A stretch of DNA of 64,000 nt from an uncultured SAR116 cluster alpha proteobacterium (GCA_902578805.1 CACHEH010000003.1:39725-103724), one strand, 5' to 3'; positions 8,738-17,898 are shown, counted from the stretch's first letter. A program made the numbers and translations. Notes: generated by a model not told the origin, from the letters alone.

Positions 8738-9826
8738 ATGTCTGTTGATATTATGGTCTTTGATGGGGATGGTATTGGACCAGAAATAATGAGTTCAACC
8801 ATTGCGATTATTGAACTTTTAAATGCAAAATTAGAGTTAAATATAAATTTAAAAAAAGAAATTTTAGGTTTTGAACTTTTAAACCAAAAGGGTGTAACTT
8901 TTACTGATGACTTATTACTAAAATCAAAAGAATCAGACGGTATAATACTAGGTCCCGTTGACCATAATGATTATCCCTCAGTTTCTCGTGGTGGGATTAA
9001 TCCTTCGGCTAAACTTAGAATTGAATTAGACTTATATTCTAATATTAGACCAGCAAAAAGCTACATTAATGTTAAATCATTATCACAAAATATGGATTTA
9101 GTAATCGTACGTGAGAATACAGAAGGATTTTATGCAGATAGAAATATGTATGATGGAAATGGGGAGTTTAGTCCTGTTCCAGGTATAGGGTTATCATTAC
9201 GAAAAATTACAAAAGAGGCATCTTTAAAAATCGCAGTGTCAGCATTTGAAATAGCCAAATCGAGATCTGTTAATAAAAATATATCAAAAGTTCACGTTAT
9301 TCATAAAGCAAATGTTATGAAAATTACTGATGGTATTTTCCTTGATGCTTGTAGGCATATATCATTAAAGTATAATGATGTTGATTACGAAGAGATGCTG
9401 GTAGATGCATGTGCTGCTCATCTTGTAAGGAAACCAGAGCAGTTTGACGTTATTTTAACAACTAATATGTTTGGAGATATCTTATCAGATTTAGCAACTG
9501 AATTATCTGGTTCTTTAGGTCTTGCTGGGTCATTAAATGTTGGTAAAAAATACGCTATGGCTCAAGCACAACATGGTGCTGCCCCTGATATTGCAAAAAA
9601 AAATATTGCAAATCCAATTTCACTAATTTTATCTTCAGCCATGTTGTTTGATTGGCTTGGGAAGAAAAGAAAACTCGACAAACTTATTGTAGCTTCTAAT
9701 TTAATAAATAAATCTGTATTGGAATTACTGAAACATAAAGAAAACTTGACTAGAGACCTCGGTGGTAAAGCTTCAACTACCAAAATTACAGATGAATTGA
9801 TAAAAATATTAAACAACTTGATTTAA
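8738..9826 (+). CDS. Isocitrate/isopropylmalate dehydrogenase family protein
   Basis: A 362-residue NAD(P)-dependent beta-decarboxylating dehydrogenase of the LeuB/Icd superfamily. Seen: FDGDGIGPEIM (8-18), the substrate-binding region RIELDLYSNIRPAKSY, VRENTEGFYADR, the lysine in HVIHKANVMKITDG, and NMFGDILSDLATELSGSLGLAGS with HGAAPDIA near the C-terminus. These enzymes oxidise and decarboxylate 2-hydroxy acids with a neighbouring carboxylate (isocitrate, isopropylmalate, tartrate or malate analogues). Here it lies among CoA-ester enzymes rather than leucine genes, so a catabolic 2-hydroxy-polycarboxylate is more likely than isopropylmalate. Confidence 0.88.
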   Translation: MSVDIMVFDGDGIGPEIMSSTIAIIELLNAKLELNINLKKEILGFELLNQKGVTFTDDLLLKSKESDGIILGPVDHNDYPSVSRGGINPSAKLRIELDLYSNIRPAKSYINVKSLSQNMDLVIVRENTEGFYADRNMYDGNGEFSPVPGIGLSLRKITKEASLKIAVSAFEIAKSRSVNKNISKVHVIHKANVMKITDGIFLDACRHISLKYNDVDYEEMLVDACAAHLVRKPEQFDVILTTNMFGDILSDLATELSGSLGLAGSLNVGKKYAMAQAQHGAAPDIAKKNIANPISLILSSAMLFDWLGKKRKLDKLIVASNLINKSVLELLKHKENLTRDLGGKASTTKITDELIKILNNLI

Positions 9827-9830
9827 AAAC

Positions 9831-10931
9831 ATGTCTGATCAAATATCCATACCAGCAGTTTATATGAGAGGTGGAACCTCAAAAGGTTTGCTTTTTAATC
9901 ACAATGATCTACCCAAAGATAAGTCTAAATTGGATAAATATCTACTTGCAGCCATGGGGTCTCCAGACCTCAGACAAATAAATGGAATTGGTGGAGCAAC
10001 ATCAGTGACAAGTAAAGTTTGTATAATTTCAAAAAGTAAACAAAAGAATGTAGATATAGATTACTTATTTGCTCAAGTAATAGTAGATAAAGCAAAAGTA
10101 GATTACGGGCCTACCTGCGGTAATATGCTATCAGCAGTTGGCCCTTTTTCAATTGAAAAAGGTTTTATTAATGCTGAAGAAAATGAGACTAAAATTAATA
10201 TTAGATCAGTAAATACAGGTTCTATAATTGAAGCTGTAGTGCCTACACCTAATAAAAAACTAAAATATATGGGAGATTTTGAAATTGATGGAGTTCCTGG
10301 GAAAGGTGCTCCAATTTTATTAAAATTTAAAAATATAGTAGGTGGAGCTACAGGAAAAATGTTGCCTGCAGGTACACCTTTAATAATAGTGAATGGTATA
10401 GAAGTTACATGTCTTGATATTTCAATGCCCATAGTTATGGCTAAAGCCTCTGACTTTGGCATATGTGGAAACGAAAAAAGTAATGAACTAAATAAAAATT
10501 TGGAATTACTTAACAAGATTGAAGAGATCAGAGTTATTGCTGGTGCCCAAATGGGTTTGGGGGATGTAAGTGGAAAGGTTATACCAAAATTTGCTCTTTT
10601 ATCAAAGCCGCTAAATGGCGGAACTATTACGTCTAGATATTTTACTCCAAATACCTGTCATGAGACACATGCTGCTACAGGTACTAATTGCATTGCATCT
10701 GCCTGTCTGATTTCAAATACAATTGCCTCTCAAATCTCTCAAATTGAGGTGAAAAAAGAAAATAAAGTATCTGTAGAGCATCCTCTGGGTTCAATAGATT
10801 GTTTTGTTGAAACAAACTTATCTACTAAAGAAAATAAAAATGATTTTATAGTTTCTTGTGGTATATATCGGACATCTAGAAAAATAATGGATGGAAATAT
10901 TTATATTCCGGAAAATTTAAATGATCTCTGA
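9831..10931 (+). CDS. PrpF family isomerase (methylaconitate/oxalomesaconate type)
   Basis: A 366-residue member of the PrpF fold (two diaminopimelate-epimerase-like domains). Seen: the N-terminal IPAVYMRGGTSKGLLF, the cysteine motif GPTCGNMLSAVGPF, and HAATGTNCIASAC in the second half. Known members isomerise double bonds or geometry in unsaturated tricarboxylates such as 2-methylaconitate, trans-aconitate and 4-oxalomesaconate, or in dimethylmaleate-like diacids. Its position after an isopropylmalate-dehydrogenase-like gene suggests processing of an unsaturated polycarboxylate. No prpB, prpC or prpD is nearby, so a methylcitrate cycle role is unlikely. It overlaps the next gene by 11 bases. 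Confidence 0.9.
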   Translation: MSDQISIPAVYMRGGTSKGLLFNHNDLPKDKSKLDKYLLAAMGSPDLRQINGIGGATSVTSKVCIISKSKQKNVDIDYLFAQVIVDKAKVDYGPTCGNMLSAVGPFSIEKGFINAEENETKINIRSVNTGSIIEAVVPTPNKKLKYMGDFEIDGVPGKGAPILLKFKNIVGGATGKMLPAGTPLIIVNGIEVTCLDISMPIVMAKASDFGICGNEKSNELNKNLELLNKIEEIRVIAGAQMGLGDVSGKVIPKFALLSKPLNGGTITSRYFTPNTCHETHAATGTNCIASACLISNTIASQISQIEVKKENKVSVEHPLGSIDCFVETNLSTKENKNDFIVSCGIYRTSRKIMDGNIYIPENLNDL

Positions 10932-11991
10932 CAGATCAAAACTAGTAGAATTTTTTTTTGGGTGGTGGCCTGAAAAATGGCGATATACTTGGAGTTTATT
11001 GTTAGCAATAGCAAGTGGATTTTTTGCGTATTATATAGGCCTTCCTTTACCATGGATGTTGGGACCATTAATAGGTTGCGGATTTTTTGCTGCAATAGGT
11101 AAAGGAGTAATTATTGGGAAAAAACCAAGACCTGTTTGTAGAGCATTACTCGGTTGTACAATTGGAGCTAATTTTGGACCAGAAATAATTGACAGAGTTG
11201 ATGAAATTGGAATTTCATTATTATTTGTTCCATTTTTTGTAATTTTAATGGGATCTACAACTTATTTTTATTTAAACAAAATTATGAAAATGGACAAACT
11301 CACTTCAATTTATGGCTCTTTTCCTGGTGGTTTAAATGAAATGGTCATTCTCGGACAAGAGATTGGATCAAACCCTAGAACTTTAGTGTTAATACATGCT
11401 ACTAGAATTGTAGTTGTTGTCTTTTTAGCTTCATTATTAATTATGATTGTTCCCCAGTTAAGTGTTAATACGTTGCCAAATCCTGATTTATTTCATAATT
11501 GGGAGCAACTCCCATTTGTTTTTGTCATATCTTACTTAGGATGGTATTTGGCAGTTAAGTTGAAGATCCCGGGTCCAACAATAATTGGTCCAATGATTTT
11601 TTCAGCATTAATCCATGTTTTTGAAATTGTTGAGGCGATGCCAATGTATATAATTGTCATTGCTGTCCAAATCCTATTAGGTTCAGCTCTAGGATGTCTT
11701 TTTAAAAATATTACTTTAAAAGAAATGTCAGGGCCTGTGCTAGCTGGACTTATAACAACTTTAATAACTATTATTCCTCTACTGATAATTTACTTTATTT
11801 TAATAAATGTTGGATATGATCCGTTATCAATTTTACTAGCATTTTCACCTGGAGGACAATCCGAAATGAATATCTTAGCTCTTTCTGTAGGAGCTGATAT
11901 GTCATTTATAAGTCCACATCATATGTTAAGAGTATTTATGGTAATAATTTTTGCTGGAATTCTACATAAAATTATTAAACAAAATCTTTAA
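10921..11991 (+). CDS. AbrB family membrane protein (putative transporter)
   Basis: A 356-residue integral membrane protein with two repeated halves, the 'membrane AbrB duplication' family (related to E. coli AbrB; not the Bacillus DNA-binding AbrB). Conserved repeats visible are LPLPWMLGPLIG in the first half and KIPGPTIIGPMIFSA in the second, plus the SFPGGLNEM and FSPGGQSEM motifs, one per half. The start overlaps the prpF-like gene by 11 bases. In other bacteria it often sits with TRAP or Tct-type carboxylate genes and may export or import an acid. The function is not established. Confidence 0.85.
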   Translation: MISDRSKLVEFFFGWWPEKWRYTWSLLLAIASGFFAYYIGLPLPWMLGPLIGCGFFAAIGKGVIIGKKPRPVCRALLGCTIGANFGPEIIDRVDEIGISLLFVPFFVILMGSTTYFYLNKIMKMDKLTSIYGSFPGGLNEMVILGQEIGSNPRTLVLIHATRIVVVVFLASLLIMIVPQLSVNTLPNPDLFHNWEQLPFVFVISYLGWYLAVKLKIPGPTIIGPMIFSALIHVFEIVEAMPMYIIVIAVQILLGSALGCLFKNITLKEMSGPVLAGLITTLITIIPLLIIYFILINVGYDPLSILLAFSPGGQSEMNILALSVGADMSFISPHHMLRVFMVIIFAGILHKIIKQNL

Positions 11992-12393
11992 TTTTTTTTT
12001 AATTTTAGACTTGTTTATGTCTACCAAGCTAATTATTGTATTATCTACATAAGGAGCGTTTTCAATCCAAGACATCTCAAAACCTTCAATGCAAGCTATA
12101 TTAAATTCATATTCGTTAGGATTGGATCTTCTTTTTTGGTGTGTATTTATTCCACAGATTTTACAGAAATAATGTTCATCTATATTCGTATTCCATTTGT
12201 AAGTTGATAGAAATTTTTTTCCAGATTCAATTGTAAGGATTCTAATAGGTGCTGAACCAATTACAAATCCTTTTCTAGAACAAATTGAACAATTACACCT
12301 ACGAAGATCTCTTAAACTTGTGTCAATTTTAAATTTTATTACACCTCAATGACAACTTCCCTGAAGTGGTGTCTTTGTATCCTTGATTTTCAT
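11962..12393 (-). pseudogene. GFA family protein with an in-frame TGA at a conserved cysteine codon
   Basis: I found this by translating the 410-base gap. It is a 144-codon frame from the ATG at 12393 to the TAG at 11962, interrupted only at codon 16 (12346-12348) by TGA. It matches the GFA (glutathione-dependent formaldehyde-activating-like) zinc family: GSCH-TGA-GVIKFKID, then RCNCSICSRKG, HYFCKICGI and NIACIEGFE. In relatives the motif is GSCHCG, so TGA replaces one cysteine of the C-H-C zinc site while all other zinc cysteines remain. Either it is a fresh nonsense mutation or base-call error, or TGA is read as selenocysteine. Its end overlaps the convergent AbrB gene by 30 bases. Confidence 0.75.
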
Positions 12394-12401
12394 TTTGATC
12401 T

Positions 12402-13313
12402 CTAAAATTCAAAGCCATAACTATCTTTTAGTTTGTTTGCTAACTCAGTTGTTTTATTTTTAGATATAGGTTTGAATGGGGGTCTTAAATTGTTCCATAA
12501 AGAGTTTTTTGTTTGTAAGGCCAATAGAGATTTTTGAGCAGGTATTGGTGCATAGTCTTGAAATAATAATCTTACTGATTTAACCTTTTTCTGAAGTTCT
12601 ACAGCCTCGTTCCATTTTCCTGAGTGACAAAGATCTATAACCTTTGAGATATCTTTACTATTCAAGTTAGCAGTTGCTGAAATACAACCAGGGGCACCTA
12701 ATTTAATGGCTTCAATTACAGGAAGTTCTGCACCAGGATAAACTACTAAGTTTTTTATGTTTAGGAGAGCCTTTGTGTTTTCCCAAACGCCGGAACTATC
12801 TTTAATCCCTATTATGAATTCTGGGTAAGCTTCTTTCAATTTTTTAACAAGTTCTATGGATAAACCAACACCACTTACCTGTGGAATATGATATAAATAT
12901 ATATTAAGTCTATGGTCATTGACACCATCAATTAGTTTTTCAAAATATTCATATATTCCTTCGTCACTCATTCCTTTAAAATAAAATGGGGGTAATGTCA
13001 TTGCACCTAGGCATCCCAAATCAATTGCATGCTTAGTGATTTCAATAGTATCTGGTAAATTGCATAAACCTGTTCCTGGGATTAAGGTTTTTGGGTCAAT
13101 CCCAGACTTAACCAAACCTTCAATTGCCAACATTCTTTCTTTGTTGCTAACTGATAAAGCTTCTCCAGTAGTTCCAAAAGGGGCAAGTCCTGAACAACCA
13201 TTTTCCATAAGATCATTGGCGAGGTCATTATACATTTTTTGATCTAGTTTTAGTTCGTTGTCAAAAGGTGTTAAGATTGGTGCAATTAAACCTTTAATCA
13301 ATTTTATCTCCAT
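12402..13313 (-). CDS. Dihydrodipicolinate synthase/N-acetylneuraminate lyase family protein
   Basis: A 303-residue class I aldolase (DapA/NanA superfamily). Seen: the GTTGE motif (47-51), Y141 in YLYHIPQ and the Schiff-base lysine K171 in GIKDSSG. These enzymes join or split 2-oxo acids such as pyruvate with an aldehyde. The gene stands alone, not with lysine biosynthesis genes, 8 bases upstream of the GFA frame and divergent from an Ldh2 dehydrogenase, so a catabolic 2-oxo acid lyase is more likely than true DapA. The substrate is unknown. Confidence 0.85.
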   Translation of the reverse strand: MEIKLIKGLIAPILTPFDNELKLDQKMYNDLANDLMENGCSGLAPFGTTGEALSVSNKERMLAIEGLVKSGIDPKTLIPGTGLCNLPDTIEITKHAIDLGCLGAMTLPPFYFKGMSDEGIYEYFEKLIDGVNDHRLNIYLYHIPQVSGVGLSIELVKKLKEAYPEFIIGIKDSSGVWENTKALLNIKNLVVYPGAELPVIEAIKLGAPGCISATANLNSKDISKVIDLCHSGKWNEAVELQKKVKSVRLLFQDYAPIPAQKSLLALQTKNSLWNNLRPPFKPISKNKTTELANKLKDSYGFEF

Positions 13314-13576
13314 ACAGAAAATTTAAAAATTAACACTACTTTAATTTTTTATATAAATAAATTTCAATTTTAACAATTAGTTAAAAAATCTAGTTATTTT
13401 TATAGCTAATCTATGGGTAAGGTTTTCAGTTATGTGCATGTGTTTGATTAAATAAATATGAGCATAAAACATACCATGTATATTAGTTTTTACTGAGAGA
13501 GAAAATTACATAGATCAATTCATATGTAAGTGATATAAAAGGAGATATATAAATTGCATTGTAAAAGGGGATATAA

Positions 13577-14701
13577 TTGTCAGAAAAAAGTAATAGTGCT
13601 GAAATTAGAATAGATGTAAATTATGCAATTGAACTAATTACAGAAATTTTTCAAGCTAAATCTTGTAACCACTATGAAGCTAAGACTATTGCTGAAAGAT
13701 TATGTGGATCTAATCTAAAAGGACATGATAGTCATGGGATTGCTAGAGTTCCAAGATATGTAGAATGGATGGAAAGAGGCTGGCTGTATCCAAACCTGAA
13801 ACCGGAACTTGTTGTAGATGCTGGTGCCATGGCGTGTTTGGATGCAAAACAAGGATTTGGACAAATAGCTGGTGAATGCGCAGTTGATGAAGGTATAGAA
13901 AGAGCTAAAAAACATGGTTGTTCTGTTGTTGGCTTAAGAAATTCAGGTCATTTGGGAAGAATAGGAGATTGGGCTGAAAGGGCAGCAGATGTTGGTTTAG
14001 TTTCTTTTCATTTTGTAAATGTAAGAGGAAGTCTATTAGTTGCTCCATTTGGTGGCAGTGATCGCAGAGGCAGCACTTCTCCTTTGGCAATTGGAGTTCC
14101 TGGTGAAAATAAAAATCATATAATTTTGGATATGGCAACCTCAACTGTTGCAGAAGGAAAAGTCATGGTGGCTCAAAAAGGTGGTAAGAAACTACCACAC
14201 GGAGCATTGATTGACAGTTTAGGAAATTTAACAGTAAATCCAGAAGTAATGTATGGAAAGATATCTGACAGTGAGGTGCCAGACCCAAATAAAGGAACAG
14301 GTGCAATTACTGCTTTTGGTTTACATAAAGGATCAGGTATCAATTTTATGATGGAAATTTTAGGAGGAGCTCTAACTGGTTCAGGTGTTAATGGAGGTGT
14401 TGATAAAGATAAAGAGAATATTCAAAATGGAATGTTGTCAGTATACATATCTATTAAAAATTTTGTTGACTTAAACTATTTTAAGAATGAAGTAAAACTT
14501 TATTCAGACTTTGTAAGATCCTCACCACCTGCAAAAAATGTAGAACAAGTATTAATTCCAGGTGATAGAGAAATTAGTACAAACAAAGATAGACTTAAAT
14601 ATGGTCTTCCTGTAGCACCATTAGTATGGGAAAACATTAAAAGCACTGCAGAAAAGTTAAATGTCCCAGAATTAGATAGATTTGAAAAAGCTATAAAATA
14701 A
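13577..14701 (+). CDS. Malate/L-lactate/ureidoglycolate dehydrogenase family (Ldh2) oxidoreductase
   Basis: A 374-residue NAD(P)-dependent 2-hydroxy acid dehydrogenase of the Ldh2/YlbC fold, which includes malate, sulfolactate and ureidoglycolate (AllD) dehydrogenases. Seen: HDSHGIARVPRYVE (50-63), VGLRNSGHLGRIGDWAERA and DMATSTVAEGKVMVAQKGG. The start is the TTG at 13577, six bases after AAAAGGGG; an in-frame TAA at 13562 rules out an earlier start. It is transcribed away from the DapA-like gene across a 263-base gap. A second paralogue lies at 52071. Substrate undetermined; ureidoglycolate is possible given the purine genes. Confidence 0.85.
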   Translation: MSEKSNSAEIRIDVNYAIELITEIFQAKSCNHYEAKTIAERLCGSNLKGHDSHGIARVPRYVEWMERGWLYPNLKPELVVDAGAMACLDAKQGFGQIAGECAVDEGIERAKKHGCSVVGLRNSGHLGRIGDWAERAADVGLVSFHFVNVRGSLLVAPFGGSDRRGSTSPLAIGVPGENKNHIILDMATSTVAEGKVMVAQKGGKKLPHGALIDSLGNLTVNPEVMYGKISDSEVPDPNKGTGAITAFGLHKGSGINFMMEILGGALTGSGVNGGVDKDKENIQNGMLSVYISIKNFVDLNYFKNEVKLYSDFVRSSPPAKNVEQVLIPGDREISTNKDRLKYGLPVAPLVWENIKSTAEKLNVPELDRFEKAIK

Positions 14702-14706
14702 TTTTT

Positions 14707-15330
14707 TCAAGTTTCAAAGATTCTATCTCCAGCATCTCCAAGCCCGGGTAAGATAAAACCATTTTCGTTAAGTTTGTTATCTTTTTGAGCGCATATAATC
14801 TCAACTTCTGGAAAGCTATCCTGAACCTTTTTTATACCTGGATCAGATGCTAGAAGACAAATTAATTTGATATCTGTGGCAAAGTGATCTTTGAGTGTTT
14901 TAATAGCAGATACTGCGCTTCCACCAGTTGCGAGCATTGGATCACATAAATAACATTGTCTATTTTTCAAATCAGAAGGAAGTTTTCTTACATAATTTAT
15001 TGGTTTAAGTGTTTGTTCGTCCCTATACATGCCAATATGACCAATTGATACTACGTCAAATATATCTGTAATACCTTCGCTCATTATTAATCCAGCCCTC
15101 AAAATTGATATTACACAAGGTTTTGGATCACTTAATTTTACACCATTATATTTCTCTAGAGGGGTTTCAATAGTTTTTGGTAAAACTCTCAAATCCTTAA
15201 AAATTTCAAAAGCCATAAGAGAAGATATTTTTCGTGCTAAAGATCTAAACTTAGTACTTTGTGTATCTTTTGACCTTAATATTGTCATGTAAAGGTTAAT
15301 AAGAGGGTGATTTATAACTTCTACTTTCAT
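14707..15330 (-). CDS. upp: Uracil phosphoribosyltransferase
   Basis: A 207-residue cytosolic enzyme that salvages uracil with PRPP to make UMP. The PRPP-binding segment CDPMLATGGSAVSA (about 129-142) and the ISILRAGLIMSEGI segment (74-87) are typical, as is the length. It is 11 bases downstream of the racemase gene and close to a polyamine-type ABC importer, so it may be co-transcribed with them. This fits salvage of free pyrimidines alongside purine breakdown. The assignment is straightforward. Confidence 0.95.
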   Translation of the reverse strand: MKVEVINHPLINLYMTILRSKDTQSTKFRSLARKISSLMAFEIFKDLRVLPKTIETPLEKYNGVKLSDPKPCVISILRAGLIMSEGITDIFDVVSIGHIGMYRDEQTLKPINYVRKLPSDLKNRQCYLCDPMLATGGSAVSAIKTLKDHFATDIKLICLLASDPGIKKVQDSFPEVEIICAQKDNKLNENGFILPGLGDAGDRIFET

Positions 15331-15341
15331 TATATCTTTCT

Positions 15342-16073
15342 CTAAGGTTTGAATTTATTCAAATAACCCATATATTCTTTATTTCTTGGTAATGCATAAG
15401 ATGCAACCTTACTGGTTTTAATTTTTAAATTAACTAAACTTTCAGCTAACACAACAGCTGAAGAAACACCCTCGATAACAGGTAATTTATGTTTTGTTTC
15501 TAAGTTTTTAGCTAAGTCAGCCATTCCAGCGCATCCTAAAATTATTGCCTCTGCATTATCATTCTTTTTGGTATCTTGAATTCCTTTATTTAATTTATCT
15601 AAGTTTTCTCTAGAAATATTTTCTAAATCTAAAACTGGAACTTCAATAGCTGTAACTTTGACACAATTTTCAAAAAGACCATATTTTTTTAAATTATGAG
15701 TCAGTGGTCTTATAGATCTAGATAATGTTGTTATGACTGTGAAATTACCTGCTACCATAGTTGCAATATGATATGCGGCTTCTCCTATTCCTATCACTGG
15801 TTTTTCTGTAATTGATCTAATTACTTCTAAACCTGTATCATCAAAACAAGCAATAATATATGAATCAGCATCACTATGTTTTTCTATTTCTTCTACCAAA
15901 CCAGGTATACAAAAGGCTTCATCATAAAATCCCTCAATACTTTCAGGACCAACGTTTGGTTCAACGGAAACGATCTCAGTATCTACGCTAGCAAACTTCT
16001 TTGCAGTTAAATCTATTTTTTTCGTCATTGCTTTAGTAGTATTAGGATTGATTATACAAATTTTTCTTTTCAA
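15342..16073 (-). CDS. Asp/Glu/hydantoin racemase family protein
   Basis: A 243-residue member of the Asp/Glu/hydantoin racemase superfamily, with both catalytic cysteines present: C76 in IIACFDDTGL and C181 in ILGCAGMADL. The opening CIINPNTTKAMT is typical of hydantoin and allantoin racemases (HyuE/HpxA). It probably interconverts enantiomers of a hydantoin such as allantoin or a related amino acid derivative. Gene order with an ABC importer and upp suggests use of imported nitrogen compounds. It is the only one of three paralogues in the window that keeps both cysteines. Confidence 0.85.
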   Translation of the reverse strand: MKRKICIINPNTTKAMTKKIDLTAKKFASVDTEIVSVEPNVGPESIEGFYDEAFCIPGLVEEIEKHSDADSYIIACFDDTGLEVIRSITEKPVIGIGEAAYHIATMVAGNFTVITTLSRSIRPLTHNLKKYGLFENCVKVTAIEVPVLDLENISRENLDKLNKGIQDTKKNDNAEAIILGCAGMADLAKNLETKHKLPVIEGVSSAVVLAESLVNLKIKTSKVASYALPRNKEYMGYLNKFKP

Positions 16074-16078
16074 AATAA

Positions 16079-16972
16079 TTATCCTCTTTTTCTCTTAAGC
16101 CAAATATAACAAGCTATGGAAATTCCAATTACGCTAAATGAGACAAAAGTAGTTACAGTACCTAATGCATATATTACAGGCGTTGTAACTGTTGTGGTTA
16201 GACCTTTTAACTCTAATGGAAGTGTGTTTCCAGCTCCCATAACTTGAGATGATCTCGCTAGTTCATCATATGATAATGTAAATCCAAACAACGCAATACC
16301 AATTATACTGGGAGCTATAAGTGGAAAAACAACCTCTTTAAAAGTTTTCCAAGGAGTTGCGCCAAGGTCTCTTGCTGCTTCTTCATAAGATTTGTCAAAT
16401 CTATTAAAAACTGCAAACATAATTAGTAATCCAAAAGGAAGCGTCCATGTCAATTGTGCACCTAACCCACTCGTAAACATTCCTAAAGTAGTTTGAAAAA
16501 ATTCATTGATATAATTTATATCAAAAGTTGAACCAAGCCATTTAGTAAAATCATCAAGCAATCTAAATTGAAGAGCTACTCCAAGCGATAATACAATTGA
16601 TGGTACAATTAAACTTGCTACTGTTGCAAAAAAAAGAGTATCGGATCCCCAAAATTTTTTCCTAAATGCCAGCCCTGCACTAACAGATAAAAGAACTGTT
16701 AAGACCATTACAATTACACCTAAAATTATTGATCTCTTAAATGCTGAACCGATATCTACAACAGAACCGCCTCGCCATAACTCTTCGAACCAATAGGTTG
16801 AAACTCCATTAAGAGGGAAGGTTAAACCTCCATCAGGTCCCTGAAAACTTAAAAGAACAATTGTGAATGTTGGACCATATAGAAATAAAACAAATAAACA
16901 AAAAAAGAAAACACAAACATAATAAGTTTTATTTTTTTTATTCAACATTTTAAAGCTCTTTTCGAATGTCAA
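16079..16972 (-). CDS. ABC transporter permease, spermidine/putrescine (PotC) type
   Basis: A 297-residue inner-membrane permease with about six helices and the EAA loop (YEEAARDLGATPWKTFKEVVFPLIAP) that contacts the ATPase. It resembles PotC/PotI. Its start overlaps the end of the PotB-type permease gene by 23 bases. Together with the binding protein and the divergently encoded PotA-type ATPase it completes an importer of the polyamine/opine/thiamine class. The substrate could be a polyamine or, from context, a nitrogen heterocycle or ureide. Confidence 0.9.
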   Translation of the reverse strand: MTFEKSFKMLNKKNKTYYVCVFFFCLFVLFLYGPTFTIVLLSFQGPDGGLTFPLNGVSTYWFEELWRGGSVVDIGSAFKRSIILGVIVMVLTVLLSVSAGLAFRKKFWGSDTLFFATVASLIVPSIVLSLGVALQFRLLDDFTKWLGSTFDINYINEFFQTTLGMFTSGLGAQLTWTLPFGLLIMFAVFNRFDKSYEEAARDLGATPWKTFKEVVFPLIAPSIIGIALFGFTLSYDELARSSQVMGAGNTLPLELKGLTTTVTTPVIYALGTVTTFVSFSVIGISIACYIWLKRKRG

Positions 16973-17834
16973 TCATTTTGGTCATTATCCATATGATCAA
17001 AAGTGTTAATGCTAGTAAAATTACTGCATTTGCTGCAGCAGCAGGTAATTGAAGATAACTCATTTCTACATAAATTATTTTACCGATAGATGGAATTTGT
17101 TGTCCACCCATTATACCTATTGTAATGAAATCACCCATAACAACTGTAATGACAAAAATAGATCCAATTACAATTCCAGGTTTGCATAATGGTATAATGA
17201 CATTCCATAATATTTGTAGCCCATTTGCGCCATTGTCATATGCTGCTTCAATAATTGATTTATCAATTCTCATCATAGAATTAAAAATTGGGACTATCAT
17301 AAATAGTGTATATAAATGTACAAATGCTAAAACAATTGAAAAGCCAGAATATAAAAGCCACTCTTGTGGTGCATCAGCCAAACCAGTTGAAAGTAAGAAA
17401 TCATTTACAAGTCCGTTCCTGCCCAAAAGAGGTATCCATGAAATCATTCTAATGACATTTGAGGTCCAAAACGGAATTGTACAAAGTAAAAATAATACAA
17501 TCTGCCAAGTAATTGAATTTACGTAAAAAGCAAGAAAATAAGCTACAAAAAAACCAATAATTAATGTGAAAAACCAAGTAATAAAACAAAATATAAAGGT
17601 TGATAAATATGTTTTAAAAGTAACACAAATACCTTCTTCAAAGTTTAAGCAATCTTTAAAGATATATGCATAATTTTCAAAAATAAAATCAGGTATTATT
17701 GAGTATTCATTATAATCCCAAAAACTTATAATGAAGGTTAATGTCAGAGGGATGAAGAAGAAAAATATAAATATTAAACTATAAGGTATTGATAGTAAAC
17801 CAACAGTAGGTTTTAGCTTTAAGAATTTCATCAT
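16950..17834 (-). CDS. ABC transporter permease, spermidine/putrescine (PotB) type
   Basis: A 294-residue inner-membrane permease resembling PotB/PotH: a first helix at about residues 12-35, five more helices, and an EAA-type loop (IIEAAYDNGANGLQILWNVIIPLCKPG). It pairs with the PotC-type subunit encoded next (23-base overlap). A strong hairpin at 17857-17888 separates it from the upstream binding-protein gene, so it is probably expressed at a lower level than the receptor. Confidence 0.9.
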   Translation of the reverse strand: MMKFLKLKPTVGLLSIPYSLIFIFFFFIPLTLTFIISFWDYNEYSIIPDFIFENYAYIFKDCLNFEEGICVTFKTYLSTFIFCFITWFFTLIIGFFVAYFLAFYVNSITWQIVLFLLCTIPFWTSNVIRMISWIPLLGRNGLVNDFLLSTGLADAPQEWLLYSGFSIVLAFVHLYTLFMIVPIFNSMMRIDKSIIEAAYDNGANGLQILWNVIIPLCKPGIVIGSIFVITVVMGDFITIGIMGGQQIPSIGKIIYVEMSYLQLPAAAANAVILLALTLLIIWIMTKMIDIRKEL

Positions 17835-17856
17835 ACTTATATTTAATCAATTATAA

Positions 17857-17888
17857 AAAAATAGGGTAACACTAGTTACCCTATTTTT
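17857..17888 (-). terminator. Terminator-like hairpin between binding-protein gene and permease genes
   Basis: Perfect 14-bp inverted repeat (arms 17857-17870 and 17875-17888; core AATAGGGTAAC / GTTACCCTATT) with a 4-base ACTA loop. On the minus strand it ends in a run of T residues. It probably acts as a partial terminator after the receptor gene. Confidence 0.85.
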
Positions 17889-17898
17889 GAATATTTTT

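Noticed and set aside
13314..13576. Possible small gene or riboswitch in the DapA-Ldh2 divergent gap
   Set aside because: Only a 12-codon frame at 13448 and scattered A+T repeats are visible; CTGAGAGA at 13493 lacks the other conserved riboswitch parts. Treated as an ordinary divergent promoter region.
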